Part shown: one piece after another, positions 31,565 through 40,594 of the stretch | Layout of the letters: each line of letters opens with the position of its first letter | How positions within the stretch are numbered: the stretch's first letter is position 1 | Origin: Costus lasius | Lineage: Eukaryota > Streptophyta > Magnoliopsida > Zingiberales > Costaceae | Direction: 5' to 3' | Assembly: GCA_027563935.2 (NCBI GenBank) | Contig: CM050449.1 | Location: forward strand, 46,660,507 to 46,724,506 | DNA: 64,000 bases | Notes under the pieces: model-generated | What the model was told of the DNA's origin: nothing | Database searches by the model: none | Seen by the model: only the letters and a program-made list of their open reading frames with translations | Position numbers and translations under genes: made by a program

Positions 31565-34500
31565 ATGAGCTTCAATGTGCGATCCCTACTGGAAAGGGAG
31601 AAGTTTGCTGGGCCAAACATCTCAGACTGGTTCGGACACCTTAAGATCGTTCTTAAGGCAGAGAGGAAACTGTATGTCCTCGAGACGGCTGTGCCGCCTC
31701 AACCCGCTGCGAACGCCGCAAGGGCGGTTCGTGATGCCTATGAAAAGCATGTCAATGATAGCATTGATGTCGCTTGCCTGATGCTAGCGTCTATGACGCC
31801 ACCGCTGCAGCGTCAGCATGAGGATATGTCGGCTATAGAGATTATAGCGAACCTCAAGATGCTGTATGCTGCACAGGCGAGGACTGAACGCTATAATCTG
31901 ACCAAGCTTTTCTTTCAGAGCAAACTGGCTGAAGGGAGCCTAGTGGGAGCTCACGTGCTCAAGATAATTGGGCACAAGGAGGCTCTGGAGAAACTGGGGC
32001 ATACCGTCAACCAAGAGCTTGCTGTATACATTATTCTGCAGTCTTTCCCGCCCTCTTTCGATGCGTTCATTATTAACTTTAATATGAACAAAATCGATTG
32101 TACTCCGGCAGAGCTGCTGAATATGCTCTTGACTACTGAGGAGACTCTGAAGGGAAAGCCTTCAACCTCTGTCTTAATGGTTCCTTCTAGGAACAAGAAT
32201 AAGGGGAAGAAGGGCAAAGCCCCTATCAAGAACTACAGTAAGGCTCTGAAACAGAAGGTTAAGCGGTCAAAGGACAACAGGTGTTTCCACTGTGGCAAGA
32301 TGGGTCACTGGAAAAAGGACTGTAAAGCGCTCCAAGGAGATAAGAGGGGAAGCATCGCTTCTGGCTCAGGTATATACGTGACGGAAGTCATGGTTTCATC
32401 TTCTTCTATTTCATGGGTGTTGGACACTGCATGTGGAGTTCACATTTGTTCAAATGTACAGGAACTCAAGAGAAGAAGACAGGTGGGACAGCATGAGATG
32501 GACCTACGCATTGGAAACGGGGCACGGGTTGCTGCTGTTGCTGTAGGGGATTATTACATCTCATTACCATCTGGCATTGTATTAGAATTAAACAATTGTT
32601 ACTTTGTACCCAGTATTAACAAAAATATTATCTCTATTCCTGCTCTTGTCAGGAAAGGGTTTTCCTTTGAATGCAAGATTTCAAAGTGTTATCTTACTCT
32701 TGATAATATTGTTTATGCTACTGGTTCAATTAACAATGGGTTATTCATGTTGGACATGGAATATTCTATACAACATATTGATAATAAGAAAGCCAAGTAT
32801 GCTGATGACAGCACCTTGCTATGGCATAGTCGTTTAGGCCATATTAACAAGAAGCGCATTAAGCGGTTGCATGATCATGGACTGCTGGGATCATTCTCCT
32901 ATGAGGAGATTGATACATGCAAAGCTTGTTTATTGGGTAAAATGACGAAGTCTCCTTTTCCTAATAAAGGTCAAAGGGCTTCAGGTTTACTTGACCTTAT
33001 ACACAGTGATGTGTGTGTGCCGTTTAGTAAACATGCCAGAGGTGGCTATTCATACTTCATTACCTTTACTGATGATTTCAGTAGGTATGGTTATGTCTAT
33101 CTTATGAGACATAAGAGTGAATCTTTTGACAAGTTCAAAGAGTTCAAGAATGAAGTACAGAATCAGCTAGGCCGAAATATCAAGGCACTTCGTTCTAATC
33201 GAGGTGGAGAATACTTGAGTCATGCGTTTACTGACTATCTAAAAGAATGTGGGATTATCTCACAGCTCACTCCGCCAGGAACACCGCAATGGAATGGTGT
33301 GTCCGAGAGGAGAAATAGAACGTTACTTGATATGGTTCGTTTTATGATGAGTCAGGCTACTTTACCTTACTCCTTTTGGGGATTTGCACTGGAAACAGCT
33401 GCAAAGGTACTAAACCGAGTGCCATCCAAGGCAGTTTCAAAGACGCCATATGAGTTGTGGTATGGGAAACAGCCGAGCTTGACATTTATAAAGATCTGGG
33501 GTTGCGAGGCTTATGTCAAAAAGCTCGCCTCTGGGAAACTAGAGAGCAGATCTGAGAAATGCATCTTTGTCGGTTACCCTAAGGAAACTAAGGGTTATTA
33601 TTTCTATGATCCCAAAGAGAACAAGGTATTTGTTGCTCGGACGGAAATATTTATTGAGAAGGAGTTTCTTCTGCAAGAAGCCAGTGGGAGAGAAATAAAG
33701 CTGGATGAGAATCCAGAGGAAGGACAAAGTAGTCAAGCACAGTTGGATGTGCATGAGCCGGTAGAGCAGGTTATTGAACAACCTGAGGCTCAGATATCAC
33801 GGGAACCGCGAAGATCGGGAAGGATCCGTCGTCAGCCTAAGCATTATGACGGAGTCTACATCATTGATAATGATGAACCCCTAACTTATGCGGATGCGGT
33901 CAGTGGACCGGAGTCAGCTAGATGGCTTGAAGCTATGCGAGCCGAGATGGACTCCATGTCAGATAACCAAGTCTGGGATTTGGTTGATCCGCCTCCGGGA
34001 GTGATCCCTATAGGCTGTAAATGGATCTTCAAGAAGAAGATTGACATGGATGGTAACGTAGTTACCTATAAAGGCAGGCTAGTAGCGAAAGGTTTCAAAC
34101 AAATCTACGGGATAGATTATGATGAAACTTTCTCTCCTGTAGCCATGTTCAAGTCTATTCGGATTCTTTTCGCAATAGCTGCATATTATGATTATGAGAT
34201 CTGGCAAATGGATGTGAAGACGGCTTTCCTTAATGGAAATCTGGATGAGGATGTGTATATGACACAACCTGAAGGTTTCACTAATCCATCAGATCGTCAT
34301 AAAATATGCAAGTTAAAGAAGTCCATTTATGGACTTAAACAAGCATCTAGAAGCTGGAATATTCGTTTTGATGAATCAATCTCTGAGTTTGGTTTCATCA
34401 AGAATGAAGATGACCCGTGTGTATATAAGAGGTTTAGTGGGAGCGTAATTACTTTCCTAGTCCTCTACGTCGATGATATCTTAATCATTGGAAACGATAT

Positions 34501-35449
34501 TCCTGAACTGCATGCTGTTAAAGCATGGTTAGGAAAATGTTTCCAGATGAAAGATCTAGGAGAAGCAGCCTATGTACTAGGTGTGAAGATCTACAGGGAT
34601 AGATCTAAGAGGCTTCTCGGGCTGTGCCAGAGTACTTACATCGATAAAGTCCTGGAGCGATTTCATTTAGAGAATTCTAAAAGAGGATATCTTCCAGTCA
34701 GACATGGTCTGAATCTTTCGAAGAGTCAGTGTCCACAAACACAGACTGAGAAAGATGAAATGGACAATACGCCTTATGCTTCGGCTATTGGATCCATTAT
34801 GTATGCGATGTTGTGTACTCGCCCAGACGTCGCTTACGGGTTAAGCGTGACCAGTCGGTTCCAAAGTAATCCAGGTATGGCGCACTGGATTGCAGTCAAG
34901 AACATTTTAAAATATCTTCGGAGGACCAAAGATATGTTCTTGATATATGGTGGTCAGGAAGAACTCAGTATTGAAGGATATACTGACGCTTCGTTCCAGT
35001 CGGACCAGGATGATTTCCGATCGCAATCAGGCTATGTTTTTAGCTTGAATGGTGGAGCAGTGGTGTGGAAGAGTTTCAAACAGTCTACTGTTGCTGATTC
35101 CACAACAGAAGCCGAGTATGTTGCAGCCTCGGAAGCATCCAAGGAGGCAGTGTGGATTCGTAAGTTCATTCAGGAACTTGGTGTCGTTCCTTCGAGTGCA
35201 GATCCTTTGGTTATCTTCTGTGATAACACTGGAGCAATCGCACAAGCAAAGGAACCACGGTCGCACCAGAAGTCCAAGCACATACAGAGACGGTTTCACT
35301 TGATCCGGGAGATCATTGATCGTGGCGAGATCAAAATCTGCAAGGTTCATACAGATGACAATCTGGCTGACCCGCTTACCAAGCCTCTGGCGCAGCAGAA
35401 GCATGAGAAGCACTGTAATAATATGGGTTTGAGATTTCTCAACCATTAG
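31565..35449 (+). CDS. A1 Gag-Pol polyprotein (copia), 1294 residues
   Basis: Gag occupies about residues 1-235, with a Lys-rich patch before the zinc knuckle (C240, C243, H248, C253). Protease is at 287-291 (DTACG, with Ala where the usual triad has Gly). Integrase has H421, H426, C452 and C455 for zinc, D482, then Asn at 545 where the second catalytic Asp is expected, and E581 with D,D35E spacing; residue 485 is Val where relatives have Gly. A basic RRSGRIRRQP hinge follows near 749. RT has D883 and the YVDD box (968-971). RNase H has D1141, E1182-E1184 and D1220. The ATG sits 1.8 kb after the primer site and matches the position in A2. The frame is fully open and ends 20 bases before the 3' LTR. 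Confidence 0.97.
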   Translation: MSFNVRSLLEREKFAGPNISDWFGHLKIVLKAERKLYVLETAVPPQPAANAARAVRDAYEKHVNDSIDVACLMLASMTPPLQRQHEDMSAIEIIANLKMLYAAQARTERYNLTKLFFQSKLAEGSLVGAHVLKIIGHKEALEKLGHTVNQELAVYIILQSFPPSFDAFIINFNMNKIDCTPAELLNMLLTTEETLKGKPSTSVLMVPSRNKNKGKKGKAPIKNYSKALKQKVKRSKDNRCFHCGKMGHWKKDCKALQGDKRGSIASGSGIYVTEVMVSSSSISWVLDTACGVHICSNVQELKRRRQVGQHEMDLRIGNGARVAAVAVGDYYISLPSGIVLELNNCYFVPSINKNIISIPALVRKGFSFECKISKCYLTLDNIVYATGSINNGLFMLDMEYSIQHIDNKKAKYADDSTLLWHSRLGHINKKRIKRLHDHGLLGSFSYEEIDTCKACLLGKMTKSPFPNKGQRASGLLDLIHSDVCVPFSKHARGGYSYFITFTDDFSRYGYVYLMRHKSESFDKFKEFKNEVQNQLGRNIKALRSNRGGEYLSHAFTDYLKECGIISQLTPPGTPQWNGVSERRNRTLLDMVRFMMSQATLPYSFWGFALETAAKVLNRVPSKAVSKTPYELWYGKQPSLTFIKIWGCEAYVKKLASGKLESRSEKCIFVGYPKETKGYYFYDPKENKVFVARTEIFIEKEFLLQEASGREIKLDENPEEGQSSQAQLDVHEPVEQVIEQPEAQISREPRRSGRIRRQPKHYDGVYIIDNDEPLTYADAVSGPESARWLEAMRAEMDSMSDNQVWDLVDPPPGVIPIGCKWIFKKKIDMDGNVVTYKGRLVAKGFKQIYGIDYDETFSPVAMFKSIRILFAIAAYYDYEIWQMDVKTAFLNGNLDEDVYMTQPEGFTNPSDRHKICKLKKSIYGLKQASRSWNIRFDESISEFGFIKNEDDPCVYKRFSGSVITFLVLYVDDILIIGNDIPELHAVKAWLGKCFQMKDLGEAAYVLGVKIYRDRSKRLLGLCQSTYIDKVLERFHLENSKRGYLPVRHGLNLSKSQCPQTQTEKDEMDNTPYASAIGSIMYAMLCTRPDVAYGLSVTSRFQSNPGMAHWIAVKNILKYLRRTKDMFLIYGGQEELSIEGYTDASFQSDQDDFRSQSGYVFSLNGGAVVWKSFKQSTVADSTTEAEYVAASEASKEAVWIRKFIQELGVVPSSADPLVIFCDNTGAIAQAKEPRSHQKSKHIQRRFHLIREIIDRGEIKICKVHTDDNLADPLTKPLAQQKHEKHCNNMGLRFLNH

Positions 35450-35458
35450 ATTAAGTGC

Positions 35459-35469
35459 AAGTGGGAGAT
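35459..35469 (+). other. Polypurine tract of A1
   Basis: aagtgggagat immediately precedes the TGTTGGGG start of the 3' LTR. Confidence 0.88.
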
Positions 35470-37149
35470 TGTTGGGGTATGCCCTTAAGGGTAATGTTTG
35501 AGGCCTTAGGATTCTATGAGTATCATGTAATAAACGCTTATGTTTATAAAGGCATGGTTGTTATTCAGTATGTTACATTGTCTGTTGCAATAAGTGTACT
35601 TCTGAATAATGTCTCAATGCTGTTCAGCTAGGCTGACATGCTATATGTCCTTAGTCGAGATATCTTGGTGAACATGAGACAGCCTTGATATGGTTAAGAC
35701 TAATGTGTGTTCTAATCTTATAGGATGCTTCGAGCATGGAATAAGATGTAGACTCATGGGTACATTGGATGTACTGGACAGACCCTACTAGGATATTCAA
35801 TTGCTTGTCACAATGTGAATAATCCTTGTGTGCAACAAGTGGCATACTTCCTCTGACTTGAGATCACTTGTGTTTCTAAATGATGATTGTCATTGTTTTG
35901 AGGTAGTTCAATATCATTTGAAATATAATGGTTATAGACTATCTTGGATAATGATCATGAGTCAGGTTAGGGCACTAGTGATCGATACAGGATTGCCGTC
36001 TCCTTGTTTAAGGAGTGTGATGTTCTAAAGGGGCCCCCCTGAATGAGATGATTGAGAATAGTGTATGGCCATACCCTGATGACTATGTTCATCTGATCTA
36101 ATCATGCTCATCATATTGGAGCTACAGGCTTGACACGCTTGTCCAATAAGAACATCCAGTGGCAAAGGAAACTTGTATGCCTCGTGAAGTGGATTCACAC
36201 TTGTGCTATAGTTTGGGTGTAGTCTTGGAAGACTCTTTCCTTTATATCGGGAGACAGTGATGTGTGGCTAGATACCTCTCACTGATTGTGATAACGTAAG
36301 TTATCGTTACCGACATTTAAAGGAAACCCTCAGGGTCGCACAATTTGGTGATATGGCTTACTTAAGTCAGATCGTGTGGACTGAATTGTTTTGGTTCAGT
36401 TGAGTTTAAACTCTGATTGTAAGTGAGATCTGGTCTGATCATGTTTGATTGATTAGGGCTTGAGATCGGTAAGCTTCGATCGAGAGTGTGGATGCTAGAT
36501 CGGTGAGATCAAGAGCATCTAGAGATGTACGGTTAGATCTTGAACCTTCATGGTTCATATGAGATTTAGACCATGGCTTGGCTTGGTTCGATTTGTCATT
36601 TGGACCAAATGAAATTGGACCAAATTCAATTGAACCGGTTCACATAAGTGAACGCATGGTTCAATTGAGTTGGCGTTTTGGAATGGTTCAAAAGACATGA
36701 ACGCATGTCTTGATGACTTTCCTTTTATGGAAGTCTTGAAACGCCAAAACGCCTATGTTGACTCAACGCCTCTAGGCTTCGATGCTCTCTCTTGGGTGAG
36801 GTATCGTTTGCACAAGGTGGAAGGGTTTTCGAAGAGCAAGACGCTTTCATCTCATCTCCTAAACACAAAGGACAACTTGGCAATTTTTGCTAGCACAAGA
36901 GTTGCGCAAGGAGGAAGCCTTCATCCCTTGTGTGTGACATCTTTGGAGAAGATCTCTCTTGATCTTTGCTTCCAAGCCGACAACCATTCCAATGGCATTG
37001 GTATGATCCCTTTGAGATCTTTTTCGTTTATGCAATGAGTTAATCATATGATCTACATGCGGTCTTGAGGGTGACACCCCTAAAAGTTTATATGCGCCGC
37101 CCCCTTTAGGGTTTCACCCCCTTGCGCTCCCCCTTGAAGGGGACTTTCA
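35470..37149 (+). repeat. A1 3' LTR
   Basis: 1680 bp, ending GGGGACTTTCA before the tcccc duplication. It differs from the 5' LTR at about ten sites, including a short indel near 36395-36405 and a one-base C-run change near 36033. Palindrome GTATGGCCATAC at 36063-36074. Confidence 0.96.
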
Positions 37150-37154
37150 TCCCC

Positions 37155-37861
37155 ATCATCGCAACTAGGTACAGATGCATTACAGTCTCTTTGCCGAACT
37201 GATATCCGATTGGACAAGTGTGTCACCACTTGTTTTCATCCAATCACATGGCTATGACTAAAACAGGTTCTCACCTGGGTATGGCAATACACTCTCAGTC
37301 ATAGAACCATAAAGGAGCTCCATGGATATCATACTTCCCTAGGGAAGGGGCAAATCCTATGTCTGTCCATTGATCTTCTCATATGGGTCGTTACATGCTC
37401 AATAACAACCGTTATGACCTCCCAGCTACGGCAAGGTGTTAGGTTGTATCAAAGCATGTCCCTAACCATATAGAATGATCAATGACCTCAAGTCAAGGGA
37501 TCAATGCATCTCCTGTCACTTATGAGAATAACTCATGACACCAAGTCATAGCCTCATAGCGGGTCTATCCAGTATATCCTCCAATGATATACCCATGTGT
37601 CTGCGTTAGCACCACGTGCCTAACCAGCCCACATACCAGTCTCTCAAGTACCAGAGCTGTCCCATATCCACTTAGGTACATCGACTGGGGACAATTATTT
37701 GAGCACAGATCCAATCTGTCTCCAGGGACATTATCATGTAAGTACACAATCGCAGGTGTAGACAAACAATGATAACGACAATGCCAGAATGATATATAAA
37801 TATCAATGTCAAGTAGTACATAAGTTGACCAAAACTAGGTCCTAGGGCATATACACCAACA
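37155..37861 (-). repeat. C3 3' LTR, second part
   Basis: It resumes the LTR interrupted by A1 and ends ATACACCAACA at 37861, followed by the reverse complement of the polypurine tract. The palindrome is mutated here to gtatggcaatac (37279-37290), the only imperfect copy in the window. Confidence 0.92.
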
Positions 37862-37882
37862 ATCTCCCACTTGCACTAAGAC

Positions 37883-40589
37883 CTAGAAGTTGAGGAATCT
37901 CAACCCCATATCTCTAGCGTGACCATCATGCTTCTGCTGCGCCAAAGCCTTGGTCAATGGGTCTGCCAGATTGTTCTCTGTGTCTACTCTGCTAATATTG
38001 ACATCACCTCTGTCAATGATCTCTCTGATCAGGTGAAATCTTCTGAGTATGTGTTTGGATCTTTGATGAGACCGTGGTTCCTTGGCTTGTGCAATTGCTC
38101 CATTGTTGTCACAGTAGAGTTCAATGGGATCCATTGCACTAGGTACCACTTGAAGATCACATAAGAACTTCCTTATCCAAACAGCTTCCTTGGCTACCTC
38201 AGAAGCAGCCACATACTCAGCTTCGGTTGTAGAATCTGCTATGGTGGATTGCTTGAAGCTCTTCCAACATACAGCGCCTCCATTTATCTTGAACACATAG
38301 CTGGCCTGCGATCTAAAGTCGTCAGGGTCAGACTGGAACGATGCGTCAGTATAGCCCTGCATACTGAGTTCTTCACAGCCACCCAGTGCTGCAGACCTGG
38401 ATTGGATTGGTATCGGCTGGTTATGCTCACAGCATATGCCACATCTGGTCTAGTACACAACATTGCATACATGATCGATCCGACTGCCGAAGCATAAGGA
38501 ATTCGACTCATGTCATCCCTCTCAGCCTGTGTTGTAGGACACTGGCTCTTTGAGAGAGTAAGACCATGTCTTACTAGAAGGTATCCTTTCTTGGATTGCT
38601 CCATGTAGAACCTCTCCAGTACCTTATCAATGCAAGTACTCTGACTAAGGGCCAGAAGCCTCTTGGATCTATCCCGGTAGATCCTCACGCCTAGAATGTA
38701 GATGGTCTCCCCTAAGTCTTTCATCTCGAAACACTTCCCCAACCATGTCTTCACAGCTTGAAGACTAGGGATGTCGTTTTCGATGAGCAGTATGTCATCA
38801 ACATACAAGACCAGAAAAATCACCAAGCTCCCACTGAATTTTCTGCATACGCAGGCGTCATCTTCGCTTTTGATAAAGCCATAATCTCTCACGGCCTCAT
38901 CAAATCGAAGATTCCAACTTCGAGATGCTTGTTTTAATCCATAAATGGATCTCTTCAGCCTGCAGACCTTATTAGCCTCTGCAGGATGGATGAAGCCATC
39001 AGGTTGTGTCATATACACATCCTCAGTCAGCTTCCCGTTAAGGAACGCTGTCTTCACATCCATCTGCCATATCTCGTAGTCATGATATGCAGCTATAGCA
39101 AGCAGAATCCGAATGGATTTAATCATGGCAACCGGCGAGAAGGTTTCATCATAGTCCACCCGGTGGACTTGTTTAAATCCTTTAGCCACTAGTCTACCCT
39201 TATAGATAACTATTTTGCCATCCATGTCTGTCTTCCTCTTGAAGACCCATTTACACCCTATGGGTTTTACCCCATCAGGCAGCTCAACCAATCCCAGACT
39301 TGGTTAGCCGACATGGAATCCATCTCGGATCGCATGGCGTCAAGCCATTTCTCGGAGTCCGGTCCACTGACCGCCTCATCATAGGTTCTGGGTTCATCCT
39401 CAATGATGAAGATCCCATCGTGTTGGGTCGATAGCGACCCATACCTTTCAGGTGCACGACGAATTCTCCCAGATCTACGCTGGACCTGTGTCTGAGCCTC
39501 AGGTTGCCTAGCAACCGGTGCAGGTGGCTCAAATTCCATCTCTCTGTCTTGTGCTTGCACTTGGATCTCATCCAAGTCAAACTTCCTCCCACTAACTTCT
39601 TTCATAAGAAATTCTTTCTCTAGAAAGACAGCACCCCGAGCAACAAAAACTTTGTTCTCGGTTGGGACATAGAACTAGTATCCTTTAGTTTCCTTAGGAT
39701 ACCCCACAAATACACACTTATCAGATCTAGGTTCTAGCTTGCTAGAATCTTGATGTTTGACATAAGCCTCACATCCCCAGATCCTGATAAACTCGAGATT
39801 AGGGCGTCTCCCACTCCATATCTTGTATGGTATTTTGGAGACACTCTTAGATGGAACATTATTCAGTATCAGAGAAGCTGTTTCTAATGCATGCCCCCAG
39901 AATGATGAAGGTAGAGTTGCATGACTCATCATAGATCGAACCATATCCAATAGAGTTCGAATTCTCCTTTTAGACACACCATTCCATTGAGGTGTTCCAG
40001 GAGGAGTGAGTTGGGATATGATCCCACTCTCTCTCAGATAGTCGAAGAACTCACCGCTCAGGTATTCTCCACCTCGATCTGATCGAAGAGCTTTAATGGA
40101 TCTTCCAAGCTGGTTCTCTACTTCATTCTTGAACTCCTTGAATTTCTCAAAGGATTCAGATTTATGTCTCATTAAGTAGACATAGCCATACCTATTGAAG
40201 TCATCAGTGAAGGTAATGAAGTAGTTGTACCCTCCTCTGGCTTGTTTATTGAAGGGCCCACACACATCAGTGTGTATGAGATTTAATAAACCTTCTGCCC
40301 TCTCACCAATCTTAGTGAAGGGTGCCTTTGTCATTTTTCCTAATAAACAAGGTTCACAAGTATCAAATTCCTCCAAGGAACTTGAATCTAACAATCCATT
40401 TGCATGGAGTTGTTGGATGCGATTCTTGTTTATATGGGCTAATCGATAGTGCCATAGGAAAGCACCAACTGAACCACTCAGTTTGGTCCTTTTATTGCTT
40501 ATGTTTCAAATAGAACTTTCCATATCCAAGATATATAGACCATTGCACAAAGTACCCTTCCCATAGAACATATTTGCAAATGAAAAAGA
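37883..40589 (-). pseudogene. C3 copia pol remnant: integrase, RT, RNase H
   Basis: Reading leftward: integrase from about 40590 (AHINKNRIQQL, HTDVCGPF, LRSDRGGEYL, WNGVSKRR), stop at 39675-39677 within the GYPKETKGY segment, hinge region RRSGRIRRAP near 39480, a one-base deletion near 39291 that shifts frame, RT to 38380 with YVDDILLI, a deletion near 38372 that fuses WVAVKN to RNase H out of frame, and RNase H to 37883 (GYTDASF, STTEAEYV, NLADPLTK). A further stop lies near 40508. The catalytic residues of integrase and RT survive as relics. The integrase front end and Gag continue at 50436 beyond element E. Confidence 0.93.
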
Positions 40590-40594
40590 ACAGG
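40590..40594. repeat. Target site duplication of E (acagg)
   Basis: acagg at 40590-40594 is repeated at 50431-50435 outside the LTR ends of E. The C3 reading (FEINKNSC, then SFSFANMFYG) joins across it. Confidence 0.95.

Larger units (their letters stand above)
28059..37149 (+). mobile_element. A1: full-length A-family copia element with complete Gag-Pol frame
   Basis: 9091 bp with LTRs of 1684 and 1680 bp, tRNA-Met primer site, 1.8-kb leader, a single 1294-codon Gag-Pol, polypurine tract and tcccc duplication. The domain order Gag, protease, integrase, RT, RNase H makes it Ty1/copia; the LTR start, length and RT motifs are closest to the Angela/BARE-type group as I know it. LTRs differ at about ten positions by eye, so it is young. 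Its integrase carries an Asp-to-Asn change at a catalytic position, so although open it may not integrate by itself. Confidence 0.96.
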
